NCBI RefSeq assembly: GCF_050436995.1
Contig: NC_134751.1
Coordinates: 9,920,001-9,984,000, forward strand
DNA length: 64,000 nucleotides
Source: Anticarsia gemmatalis
Lineage: Eukaryota > Arthropoda > Insecta > Lepidoptera > Erebidae
Reading direction: 5' to 3'
Shown: piece after piece, positions 11,604-23,436 of the stretch
Position numbering within the stretch: position 1 is the first letter of the stretch
How the letters are laid out: every line of letters starts with the position of its first letter
Made by a program: the position numbers and the translations under genes
Notes under the pieces: generated by a model
Seen by the model: the letters and a program-made list of their open reading frames with translations, nothing else
The model's database searches: none
Told to the model about the DNA's origin: nothing

Positions 11604-13505
11604 CTTTTGACGAGCTTTATAAATTACAGCCCTATTTAACGTGAATAGTTTTTAGACTTGAATGTTATAGAACTAAACTGTCTCACTTTCTATAAAGTTG
11701 TCATTGATGCTCATTAAAGCTTGAAATCTGCTGTTTAATATTTGTAACTAGCCACTTCGCCCCATGAATAAATTGAAAAATTAAGTTATTACTTTTACAG
11801 ACCTATATTTATTTTATATAAATGATTGATGAGAAATTTAAAGTTTTCTGTCTATCATAAAACCAGGAAGTCAACAAACACAGTACAAATAAAACGCAAT
11901 ATTCTTTTAAGCTCGTATCCGCGTAGTTTCTTGCAGTACTACTTAAATAACAATGACGGTAACATAGGCATGATTGTCCTTATTTATTTACCCACTAGTG
12001 GGCTCGCGTCTCATCTCAAACACAATATAGTAAGAACTGCATCGGATAAACTCACAGCACTTAACTACACATGAGAGGGTAGTTCTATTTTATTACTGCA
12101 GCGAACTGACCTCTCGTCGGGTACGATTGTGAGGCCAAGCACACTCTACGGATTAAAAGTTACGACTAAGATTATATTGGACGTTATTGAGAGGAAACAA
12201 TGAACACTGTTATTATGTTGCTTTTAATAACTAGAATGACATTGTAGATGATTTAATATCTGTATTGAAACTTTCAGTTTTAATAGCTATCGAAATTAAT
12301 TTGTTGGGATGTTGGTAATAAGTATTAATAAACAAGTTCATTGAGCATTTTATCAGATAATATAAAATTGTAGAATGTAACATCAGATGAATACAGTGGT
12401 ATCTTATACTAGTGTAACAATTTTCTAAGATTACCAAAAACCCTATTTTAGTCCATGCTTTAATAGAAGCACTAAACACGTAGGTACAAGAGTAAGGTAC
12501 TCCTGTCAATTATATATTTACCGCAACTGCAAAAGTTCACATACAGACATGTCAATTTTTATATTCACGATATTAAACATATTTACTTAATGTTTATCTA
12601 TTAAATAATTTATTACAAACTCTAGGATACCTAATACTATGCAAGTGAGCATTGTTGGAAGTTGACCAACTCTACCGTCCGAGTTCATAAACTGCTTTAG
12701 AAGCCACTGACTAGTTTATCAACTATGACCTTAAGACGAACGTGAGTGACGGCTTAATATTGTGCTCTAGGTTTAGGATTAAGGTTTGCAAGATTAGGGG
12801 TCTGTTTCACCAATTACGGATAGTTACTCTCATAGATATACTACATATACTTGCTACAACAAGGCAGTGAAGTACATAGTTATAACAGAAAGTAATTTAC
12901 CCTACAAATGAAGTGTAACTTTCATATGATTCACAGTGTTTACGACTCATTTTGCATCTTTGTATTATGGCTAAATCACAATTGTTGACTGATATAAAAA
13001 AAATAACTTAATTTTATTTTAACAAATATACCTAGTATATTTTGTGTCAAAACTAAAAGCACTTCAATAAGAAATGACTTCTATCATTCTTTATTCATTT
13101 CTATATATCTATCAAGGTGACAGTTCTAATACGAAAAACTTTTCACCAACCACAGAATCAGACAATAGGAAATGTCCAATCTCAACTTTTTCCAAATGCT
13201 GCTTAACCAAATTTCAGAGTTACCAAGACAACATTATCTCGGAAGCTCCAAAAACGTTCAAGTTTGAACCACGTATAAGGCACGTTGAAATCGAAATTTT
13301 GGACAGCCAGTAAGGTATAACATATTCATATAATATAGGTATCAACTATTAAATCAAATGTAGGATGAAAAGTGTATTTGAACAATAGCGTATCATTACA
13401 ACGTATCTTTTTATTGTTTTCTTACTTACCTTTTCCCAGTACGCTTTTGACACGGACTCTTTACTTAACGTAAACTCATAACTTTTGAGTTTACGTTTCA
13501 TGTTT
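11604..13505. other. AT-rich non-coding stretch
   Basis: No gene is seen. A GGGGTCTGTTTCACCAATTACGG at about 12797 resembles the end of a common lepidopteran MITE, but no inverted partner was found. A small hairpin (AACGTAAACTC / GAGTTTACGTT) lies at 13467-13497. Confidence 0.5.
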
Positions 13506-13668
13506 AATGTATAATAGAATACGGGAATTAACGCGAACACGCATTTTACCTTAAAATGCCTAACTACCAGTCAGCCTGGGACCACGGCGAGTGCAACCTG
13601 CGCCGAAACGTAAGGCATTTTAAGGTAAAATGCGTGTTCGCGTTAATTCCCGTATTCTATTATACATT
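13506..13668. repeat. Foldback element with perfect 56-base arms
   Basis: Bases 13506-13561 are the exact reverse complement of 13613-13668, separated by a 51-base loop that contains CTGGGACCACGGCGAG and CAACCTGCGCCGAAACG. The loop motif GTGCAACCTGCGCCGAAACG is one I recall as recurring in lepidopteran DNA. Identical arms imply a recent insertion or arm-to-arm gene conversion. Outside the perfect arms an imperfect match continues through TTTACGTT on both sides. It has no coding capacity. Confidence 0.8.
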
Positions 13669-15197
13669 AACGTAAACTTTTGTTCAGGATTTTAGTCAAC
13701 TTATTCACTAAGTCTCTCGCGGTTCTTGTACTAAGTAGATGTTCCCTTACTAAATCGAACTGTGACCTATATTCGTCATAGTTACACCCACAATGTCGCA
13801 GCTATGAAACAAAACCCAGTCATTATGAAGTTAATATTTTATGGCGTGCTATTGACCGTCAATGATAGCGAGGGCATACTTACGTACTGCGTTCAATAAC
13901 CTAATTGTTTGTTCTGGGAAAATTTGATATTAAGCTACGATAGTCCAACGCTTGTAACGCTTTATTCGTTAGGCCAGAAATTTTCATTTTTGTATAAGGT
14001 TTAATTAATACTATTAAAAATAAGAAATACGCATATTACGCATACTGCTTTTGATAAACTAAAAGTTCAAAGTGGAAATGAAATAATAATTCGATACATA
14101 CTAGACACATACAAACCGACAGATAGATTTGAAAGGCTAACAAGTATCAAAACCACCATTTGATGTATGGTTCTATTCCGGCGTTTCTGAATTCAAAATA
14201 AAATGACAAGTGAATAATTGACGTCATCGTTTTGTTTCTATTTGAAAAGGGAACGTGTACGTCATACGGGCCGAATGTGGGTCCCGCAAATCTGTCATTG
14301 GACACTATCAAGTTTACGGACAGAATCTGAGAAAATGACGTGTCACGCACAGAACTTAGTGCAAAGGGACCGGTCGATTTAACTATTCAATCTGTTTTTA
14401 TTAGGAACGCTGTATCTTTATTGTTTTTCGTGAAAGGTTGTGGGAATTGTGACGAATTTTGTGTCAGTTCGCCTCGTGTATAAGTAGGTGTAGGATTAAA
14501 TAGAAAAAGGTAGGTGTAAGTAGATGTATGAACATAAAGAATTATGTTTTCCACTAAAGTTTTCGATAACATTGTGACTAACTTTTTTAAATATTAAAAT
14601 GTTTCAGTCTTATGAAACTGGATAAAAAAATTTGAAAATACTTTAAACGCTACACTTATTTAAACAAATGATTTTAGTTACCTGATATAAAAAATATTTT
14701 AAGAAAGTTAAGGTTTATTAAAAGATCCTTGTCGTATCTTTCGTGTTTTTTTTCTGAAGTTCTGTAACTTATACGCCCGTAATATAAACCTGATTTTATT
14801 GCGCTGAGAAAATCACATACACTGTACCACATCTCGGTTGACTTAAGCCTGATCCCAAACCGATTCCCATAAAAAATGCATCGGGCGTCACCTCGATGAA
14901 GATTTACGTTCACAAATAAAATTTATGACAGACGTGCAGACGCACACAAAACATTTCGTTACGTTTAACGCGTACGATCTTGATCGATGTCGATTTTGTG
15001 ACATACTTCAAAGCTCGTAGACTTTGCAAGGCGCCGCGCTTAGCGTTAGAAGGAACTGGATATAGAAGTCGCTTGGTAGGTATTTTGTGCTCCACATTTT
15101 TCTCAACAGACTAAGAGAGATTTACCTTAATATTACGGTCGTATAGGAACGGAAGTAGAGGATTTTGTTGCCTTTTGGAATTAATTTGATTTTATTT

Positions 15198-15401
15198 TAA
15201 GGTACCTGTACCACATACCATTATTCCAAATCTCAACAGAATGTTTCTCTATAACCGACACTAGGCTACCAGGCCACTAGCATGGTTGATAGGAACGCCG
15301 TTCGGATAAATGCGACATTAGCGACAATATATTATGGTCGTGTTTGGAATAATGGTATGTGACTATATTTTTAGCTGGCCCTATTTGACCCAGGTACCTT
15401 A
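15198..15401. repeat. Asymmetric inverted repeat
   Basis: The left arm (15198-15230) reads TAAGGTACCTGTA then CACATACCATTATTCCAAA. The right arm (15343-15401) contains the reverse complement of both parts, but with about 28 bases between them instead of one or two. The inner 19 bases match exactly. This looks like a foldback element in which one arm lost or gained a piece. Confidence 0.5.
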
Positions 15402-15696
15402 CTTTTTTTGATGGGCTTCTTGTTTGCATACAAATATTAGATTTCATTCCTAAATGTCCGACTTCCCGATCTAAGATAAAAAGAATTTCATCATGAAGAA
15501 TAACGCATCTTCTCATAAAATTACTCCTTTCACAAAATTGTGTCACTAGCTCACGATCACCGCGACAATTAGTGGCGCTATCTATTGCCGGGACATTCCA
15601 ACTTTGCGAATTGTTTAAACAATGGAAACGTTGGATCTGGGGCGCGAAGCATTTCAGTGTCGTTAAGCAGTTTAGGCATTTTGGATTTTCATTCAA
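15277..15696 (-). CDS. Unidentified 139-codon open frame overlapping an inverted repeat
   Basis: This is one of the two longest ATG-started frames in the window. It reads MNENPKCLNCLTTLKCFAPQ at the start and contains several cysteines early, then a charged middle part (RRCVILHDEILFILDREVGH). No domain or family is recognised. Its 3' part runs through the right arm of the inverted repeat at 15198-15401. It may therefore be the remnant of a mobile element rather than a host gene. It has no signal peptide and no membrane segment. Confidence 0.15.
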   Translation of the reverse strand: MNENPKCLNCLTTLKCFAPQIQRFHCLNNSQSWNVPAIDSATNCRGDRELVTQFCERSNFMRRCVILHDEILFILDREVGHLGMKSNICMQTRSPSKKVRYLGQIGPAKNIVTYHYSKHDHNILSLMSHLSERRSYQPC

Positions 15697-17000
15697 GAAT
15701 CTAGTTTGTTATGAACTTTTGTAAGAAAGGTTGTTGATGTTTTACGTACTGTGACTGTATTTTCTTAGCTTGTTTAAAACAGTGTATATTTGAACACAAA
15801 CAATATTTGCTTGTTCCTCGAAGTATCGTATTACCGTCACAACTACCATTTACCGGAAGCAGTTTCAAGCTTCGGTCGACAACTGATTATAAATTTTTAT
15901 TCATACGTTCACTCTTTCATTGAAAATGTAAAATTTTCTCGCTTGACCTATGTACCGATTTCTATATAAGACAAAATTAATATGAACCTCGATACATTTC
16001 ATGCATTATACATCTCTTCCAAGAGATATTCTCGAATAAGTATTGAAAGCATAGCATTAGATCATAATATTGTTGTAGACAAGTTATTCAATTCATACAG
16101 TTATTTCTATTGTTATCTCTTCTAAGAAATATCTATAATAATTAGTCCCTAGAAAAGAATAGAAAAAATATTGGTAATTGAAATCACTTTCAAAGTCTAG
16201 CAATTTTTAGGACTTATAATAAAAGTTATAGTGCTCAAGTTAAGTTTAACGATAGTTATTTTCCTCAAGAAGCCACTTATATAAAATCATATACACTCAT
16301 ATGACAAAAAACGAGCCCACTTTCTAACATTACAAAGGCTTGCGTGACGTCGGAAAAAGCCGAATGGCGCCTAATTTGTTGAAACGGTCTAAGTTATTCA
16401 GGTCTTAAAAAGCAATTTACAAGCTTAGGACAAAAAAATGTATTTAATAGCTCGTTAATGTCGCTATAAGTTATATTTTTGCATGCAGCTTGTGCATATT
16501 TTCATGGTTCATTTTTATTACACTGAAGAACATTCTTATCTTAGGAATACTGCTTTATTGCGGGTGATTGCCTATTAAAATAGAATTTTGAACCGAAAAT
16601 ATTAGGTTACTAGCTGACCCGCGCAACTTCGCTTGCGTCACATAAGGGAGAATGGGTCAGAATTTTTCACATTTTTGTAACACTTTTAATTTTAATCTGC
16701 TCCTCTGGTCGTAGCGTGATGATATAAAATATGTTTTTTTTTCACGAAAAATATTCTCAAAATCTGGGGGCACGGAAGTGCCCCCGCAAGTCGAGCAAAA
16801 AAAAAGCGGCACGGCCGTAACATCCTTTTCTCGAAGCAATTCGGGCTATTTTTGACACCCCTATAATTTCGTTGTGGATAAAACAAGAAGCCTGGATTTT
16901 CAGCAACTAATCAGTCATTGTATCAACACGGTATATTTAAAATTTCAGTCAATTTGAACCAGTAGTTTAAGAATGACAACTTGCTAAAATTTTGAATTTT

Positions 17001-17042
17001 GTCACTCACTGATTCACTGATTCACTGACTCACTGACTCACC
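17001..17042 (+). repeat. Tandem CACTGATT/CACTGACT repeat
   Basis: Five to six imperfect eight-base units (CACTGATT, CACTGACT) form a short tandem array inside the composite repeat. Confidence 0.7.
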
Positions 17043-17068
17043 GATCATCAAAAGTCTAAGGTACTTCT

Positions 17069-17240
17069 AAAAAAATATCTTTAAAACAAATAGATCGACT
17101 TGGTCATCGCAAGAAAACACAAATTCGCCATTAACATTTCAGGAGCATTAACTTCTCGTCGTGCTGTGTAGTGTGATACATACTAATAATCAAATCATGC
17201 GATGGCCAGGTCGGTCTATTTGTTTTAAAGATATTTTTTT
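17069..17240. repeat. Nested inverted-repeat (MITE-like) element
   Basis: Bases 17069-17110 and 17199-17240 are inverted copies of 42 bases with three differences, all transitions. The arms start AAAAAAATATCTTTAAAACA and contain ATAGAYCGACYTGGYCATCGC. The unit lies inside the larger repeat. It is either a nested MITE or an integral foldback of that family. Confidence 0.6.
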
Positions 17241-17638
17241 TAAATTGGCATGATAATAACATACGTAATAACTTAAGACAGAAGGTCCTTTAAGTAGAGA
17301 CTAAATAGATTAATCGACTTGGTATTATATAGATCTCACAACTTTTTACGGCGAGACTTGAGGTTTTTACAGAATGTTTTTGATGGCATTATTTATATCT
17401 CATAATATAACGAAGTCGCGCTAAGGCATATCCGTCATTAAAACAGTTGCCATGACAACGGAATTTTGTTAATTCAATGTCATTATAATATTGATTATTC
17501 ATTTTCAGTTTCAATTTTCCCGGGAAATGCGTTATTTTCCCGGGTTTAAAAGTAGCCTATGTCCTTTCTCGGGTATCAAAATATCTCCATACCAAATTTC
17601 ATGCAAATTGTTTCAGTAGTTTAGGCGTGATTGAGTAG

Positions 17639-17662
17639 CAGACAGACAGACAGACAGACAGA
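17639..17662 (+). repeat. (CAGA)n microsatellite
   Basis: Six near-perfect CAGA units near the 3' end of the composite repeat. This is usual for that family. Confidence 0.8.
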
Positions 17663-19389
17663 GTTACTTTCGCATTTATAATATTAGTATGGATTGGAAA
17701 TAGTAAAACATTCAGGAAGAGAGCATAGATGTCAAAGCACTACAATTTACTCCTTTACTGATGCCAAGGTAATTAAGGGCGATTTATGATGACACAAATA
17801 ATGAACTGCTGTATAATTATAACCAGAATTCAAAAATAGCATTAAGTCGAACAAAACCGTTTAAGTCGTACATCACACAAAGAACATTATTATCCGCCCA
17901 CCTCTACATACTATGAAAAAAAACGAATCAAAACTGTAACACGAAGCCTGTTGAACATTTCATAAAAAATATATTTTACGTCGTAACGTGAATTTTCAAC
18001 TCAATATTTTTTCAAGAATAATACGGGATAAAAGTGAAACTGTGACAGTAAAATACTAAGTTCAACGGGAAAGCAGTTATAGAATCAATCCTTGGAAGAC
18101 CTAAATAATAGCACCTTATGCTGAATACATAAAAAACTACGTCACGTAAAAATTAAATCCGCCAAAAGCGAATATCGTGAGTAGACAAACAGTATTAAAT
18201 ACTTCCTGGATCTGTCAGAGACATATGAGAACAAAAACACAAAGCTTTTGCCATATTTATAAAATAACAAATCAGCCCCTTCAAGCATTTTTTTCCTTCT
18301 GGTTTTAATGTGATATATACGTTTCATACGGAATCAGAAAATACACTTTTTACGTCTCCGCTTTTCCTAATGTACTGTTTTAATGTAACATGGTTTTCAA
18401 TGACAATATTGTACGAGCATAAATTACACAGATCAATGTATATTGCAAGCTTCAAGATTCCAATATTGTATTAGCATTTCGCTGCACCCTTCAAGTCCAT
18501 GAATAAGATGCATTGTGTAGGTATTGTGTTCACGAATATTGGCAAATGGTGTACGTTACTGTCTCTGTCGGTACGTCCGACGAACGGTGAGAATCTGGAC
18601 GTTTACTATAAGGATATTCGACTAAATGTTAATATTAATTACATAGTACGCACATTCTATTTCAACATTTGTTATGGTAACATTAGTAATGGTCTCAGAT
18701 AAAAAGGTTCCTTAAAAACCCAATTGAAAGACTTGAAACTCTATCTGCTAAAACTATTTTTGGAATTGTTTATGAATAGACAAAAAACATTTATCTTCAA
18801 GATCGCTTCAATAAATTCAAAAGTTAAGTTGTCTGATGTTAACTGAGGTCTGTTAGTTGGTCTGCCCTATTTCGCTATTTAGTCTTTGAATATTGTATCG
18901 CAACGTTACCAAATAAATAATTCCGTCAGCTTAACGAAATTCGCCGAAAACTGTTAGCTTGTCTACTCACGATATTTGAAGATAGAAATATCGCTGGGGG
19001 AAATTTCTGGAGGGAAAGGCTTATGGTATCTATGATTGCCTAAATAGATTAAAGGTTGGAGAAATCGATCAGGCAAATGCTGTTAACACACGCTATTGAC
19101 GATATGCGTTGAAATTGTAGTACGAACATTTTTAAAATGTTTACTGTATAAATCTTATATTTTATTATATAAAAAGACAATTGGTGCAAAACTCATGTAC
19201 TTCTCTCACATGATAAATTGTGTACAAAAAAATAAATACAAGCGGTACAAATAACACCGTTAAAAATTCCACTCCATTTAAAATTTTAACCAAACGTAAA
19301 GAAAAGTAAATGTTTGTAAACTAACACAAGGAGATACTCAATTTTCCGTATACAGTATGTAGCTTTCTCAATTTTGTCGCTACACTTAC

Positions 19390-19486
19390 CCCGCGTACAC
19401 TACGTTTGCCTCTTCGGTCTCCGCTTGCGTCATGAAATATGAAATTCCTTGTTTCGAGCATTACATCAGATTCGTTGCCGCGGCAT
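19390..19486 (-). CDS. Candidate exon with a basic processing motif
   Basis: On the minus strand a 97-base segment runs from a CATCATCAG acceptor to a CGCGGG|GTAAGTG donor. It is much richer in GC than its flanks. The frame reads CRGNESDVMLETRNFIFHDA followed by SGDRRGKRSVRG. RGKR followed by S resembles a furin-type cleavage site. The whole open frame covers 19321-19512 (63 codons plus the stop), with an internal ATG at 19461. The acceptor's pyrimidine tract is poor, and neither a start exon nor a next exon is identified. It could instead be part of an unrecognised repeat. Confidence 0.25.
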
Positions 19487-22400
19487 CTGATGATGTTGAT
19501 ATTTTCACACGGTCATTTAGCTGTTATTTTACTGATGATTGTGATATTTGCTAGTAAGATAAATAGTACCTATTTTTATATCTTTTTAGAGTAATGTACA
19601 AAAATATGTATGCTTTTAATCAAGTGATCTAAGTTTGAACATATAACCGATAATATTTAATAAATCATTTTTAAAAGTTTCATGTTAAACAATGGTAGGT
19701 TGAATTTATTTTGTCCATTGATCTGTTAATAATGTTTAAACTAAGTAAAAATATTAACTTTCTATAATCCAATCTAGATCGCAATTCAAAGCTCAGAGAG
19801 GGTTATTGAACATAAAAAAAACTGCTATGCGTACATCTAAATCCAAGTATGTTTTATTTAACCCATAAAAGTACAGTATTTGATCCAGATACCAACTCCT
19901 ACAAGTTAGTGTGTATAACATTTATGTCAATATCCACGTCAAAAGCCGACATCATATTTTCATACATGACAGGATTTTTTGCCTCAACTAGAAAATTTGA
20001 TTTCCATTCGACGTAGAAGGCTTCATATTATATATTTAATGTATATCTATTTATATCTACATATACGTGTCCCTGAAATAAACGTTTTTTTCTGAAGTGA
20101 TTTACTTTTCTAAAGAACTTAAAAAATCTTAGTGTGCTTGAACCACTGCACTGTTCATAGGTGTTCACAAAAATCAAGACGCCCAAGTTATTTTATTTGC
20201 AGTTTAGAAAAACATTTACCAAAGGTCAAACCAAATTTCATATGAACGGCGCATAAAAATAACTACCGACCCCATATTACTCGGGTATCCCAAAAGGGTT
20301 ATGAAAGTTGATTTCACTGTCACTATTGAATTCCATAGTGGCCAATGGCGGCACCGATATAATCGGGATTTCATGGAACAGAATAACCTTTACGAAAAAT
20401 TCATAATTAAATATTTTGGGTTCTATATTAAAGTTCAAACAAATCGGCGACGTATAAAAGAGAATGAAGGCTAAGTTCATATGGTTAAAATAAAACCAAA
20501 AAGTATGATTTTATTTACTAACACATCAAATAAATTTATCAAACCTTAGACTTAAAAAGTTCTATTAAAAGTAAGAGCATCTGGATTTTTTCACGCAGAG
20601 CGTAGAAAGTAATCGACGTTTTCGTTTATAAGATAATGTTTACTCTAGGAGTGATTGTGTAAAATTTATAAAATTGGTAACCTAAAAATATTTTACTGAA
20701 AGACGATCTCCAAAAAAATATCCTGTTAAAACTTTGATATCTAAAGCCTATTCCATTAAGCCACGATTTTACTTTTAGCTACATTACATTTTGCAGCAGT
20801 AATCCGTCAGACGTTCCAAGGACGTTACCAACCTATAATAATAATGTTCTAGTGGGCTGGATTATGACAAAATATTAAAAAGTTCGCAGAAAGCTTTCGC
20901 CTCTGAAATTAAATAGGCCGTCGAGGTGACCGCTACGAGATGAAAAAATTGCGCAATATTACTTTTTACCCGACCACGATCGAGCTTGGACGAAGTCTGT
21001 ATTTATCATGCTGATATTACAAAGAAAGCCATTTTGTTTGTTTGTAATAGACAAGCACAACGGGCTTGTTGAAATGAAAAACAAAAAATCACTATCGGAT
21101 TCACAGGTTTGTTTTCAATTTACATTTTTAAGTTAATTTACATTACTTCGTAATTTAACAGCAATATGCTTCGTAATACTTTATGTACATTATAAGTATT
21201 TACCCGAAACGAAGTGTACTTAATTTCTATTTTTACTATATTTTTTTGTAATGGTTATAATATATGTATTTCGTATTGTATTTAATTGATAACGTGTTTA
21301 ATTATAACAAATTTAAGATTTTTGACTGAAATTCTACGTATCTATAGAATAAAAATAATGGATACTGAGAGCCAAATCATTGGTTTATGGTCAACAGTTT
21401 CATGCCGCGTATCGAAAGAGTTTTAAAAAAGAACAATAAGCATATCGAAAATGGCGCGGAGCCAGCTGTCATTTTTAGTGCAAAGCTGTATTTTTAACGC
21501 ATTTGTAATATAAAAAATATTGGCAAATAAAACTTTATTTATAAAGAACCATTGTGGATGAGATGGTAGTTGAATAACCTTAAGGTTTTTGACAGCTTGC
21601 AACTTTAGAGGTCATAACAATAATAATGCGACTTCAAATTGTAGGTTATCTGACATAGACTTTGTTTGTTATATCTTTATATCTTGGCTACAAAACTACC
21701 ACATAATAATATATAAATATTTTATAGATAATATTTAAAAGTCAATAAATCATGTGTCTGTGACAATATATTTTGAAATGGAAGTGCAACTTTTCTAATT
21801 TATATGACCTTCAGTATAACTGACGACATCATCCTTTATCATAAGGAAAAAAAAGTATCAAGACAGCTGATAGAGATTGTAATTGTCTCACATTGTTCTC
21901 ATTCATAAGTTGTCATCATTGACAGTCATTATAAATATAGATCAATTAATCTCAATTCAGTACGATAATGCATGCATTCATGATAACTTCTATACATATT
22001 TTTGGGTTTATAAACCGTTTGTCATAACTTGCATCTACGAATATCAAATTTAGCATAGATACAGTATCTAAAATGTCTACAGTCATTTCATGATATATTT
22101 TTAGCTAGAGATAAAATGCATGAAGATGTCACAATTTTGATAGAGTGCCAGGCGTAGGCACGACCCTTCTACTCCTACGCAAGACTCCTAAACAATCTAA
22201 TCGATTGAGGCCTTTCAACATTTTATGTATACGAGTAAAATAAAACCACTACAATACATCGTAGCTGAAATAGGAAGCCATATGCTTTTACATCGTCTTC
22301 GGTTACCATCGAAAATAGATACAAAATCAAATTCACAGCGTATTGCGTACGTACACCGATGTTTATACCATCAAAATGTCAGATCACAATGCAAAATTAT

Positions 22401-23247
22401 TCAAATTTCATACAACGTAATCCCGCCATGGAATTGGAGATGTCGATCTAATTGCCTATTCCAGCGAAATATTCGATTATTGTAGTTGTACCAATTCGTA
22501 AAATCATTTTGTCGTTAACCCAAATCTATAGCGAGAGTCGTTTATTCTTGGCATGTCGCGGGTCGTTTGTTGGTTATCTTTTGGCTTAGCAGCCATTGAA
22601 TGTGTGGTGGTTTAGATAAAAGTTATTTGTAATGGTAACGTATGGCTTTATACCCCCAAATAGTCGAGGCGATTTTCCATTTGCAAATAATTATTACGAT
22701 ACAAACGTATTAAATATTTCGTACATTGTCTTATGAAAATGAATAGTATCTTGTTCTGTCTAAATCCCATAATATCAATATTATTTCGGCTCTTGTTAAT
22801 ATTTAAAACGTTTCACAAACCACTCGATTTCACTCGACATTGGAATGGAGTATAGCGTTTTACAGCTCATTATGAAAAAACACGGAACAGATACTTAGCT
22901 ACGGATGATAGATTATCATACTTATATTGATTGAGCATCAGGTGTCAGCTATTACAAAGTATTTAAAGTTATTGTAATTACTACCCTAGCATGCCTATCG
23001 ATCCGGAATGACCAAGATTATTCAAAAATTAACATTTCGAAAATACATGGTGTACAAAAAATTAAACAAATGCTGGAATCAAAGCTACATCAATTTATTA
23101 CAACTAACTTGCCATCTTCTTATCAGAGATCTAATTTCATAGGTCGCCAACTGTAAAAATATTGTAACGTAAAACATAATATACTTGCCCATAATCTACA
23201 ACAATTTTGTGTTATCATCCACTTAAATAAATCCTATTGTACTAATA

Positions 23248-23436
23248 CTAATCTAGCGGGATAATGGCCTCTAAATATCCCTCCACAAAAACACTACCGT
23301 CCATTTTTTTCCAGCTGTTATTGCCCGGATAATCCCTTTGCGGGTTTGTGTTACCCACAGGAATAAACGTAATTCTATCCTCGAAACATAGAGCGTGAAA
23401 AATCCAGCCTAAAATATTCAGATTGCTATTACGCAT
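23248..23436 (-). CDS. Candidate open frame or exon, 62 codons, unidentified
   Basis: This minus-strand frame begins with ATG at 23436 and reads MRNSNLNILGWIFHALCFED, then RITFIPVGNTNPQRDYPGNN and a further 22 residues, ending near VEGYLEAIIPLD. It lies in a locally GC-richer island. Possible splice signals are a TTTTAG after codon 8 and a GGTAAC near the middle. On the plus strand the same island has an open segment ending at a GTAAGT at 23498. Residue composition looks protein-like, but no family is recognised and chance is not excluded. Confidence 0.17.
   Translation of the reverse strand: MRNSNLNILGWIFHALCFEDRITFIPVGNTNPQRDYPGNNSWKKMDGSVFVEGYLEAIIPLD

Larger units (their letters stand above)
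13669..16607. other. AT-rich stretch with one inverted repeat and scattered frames
   Basis: It holds the inverted repeat at 15198-15401, the 139-codon frame described separately, and two abutting minus-strand frames at 14674-14913 and 14910-15095 that are not recognisable. Three CRE-type TGACGT sites lie at 14219-14342. Nothing else is supported. Confidence 0.5.
16608..17694 (+). repeat. Composite lepidopteran interspersed repeat
   Basis: It begins ACTAGCTGACCCGCGCAACT and CGCTTGCGTCAC and ends (GACA)n, GTTACTTTCGCATTTATAA and TATTAGTATGGAT. The same two ends flank the short copy at 42741-42980. Inside are GGGGGCACGGAAGTGCCCCC, the tandem CACTGATTCACTGACTCA block, the inverted repeat 17069-17240, and a CCCGGGAAATGCGTTATTTT segment typical of lepidopteran non-LTR 3' tails. 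It is non-coding; the short frames at 16657-16886 are artefacts of it. The exact superfamily is not decided here. Confidence 0.7.

Noticed and set aside
12797..12830. GGGGTCTGTTTCACCAATTACGG, like a lepidopteran MITE end
   Set aside because: No inverted partner was found nearby, so an element cannot be delimited.
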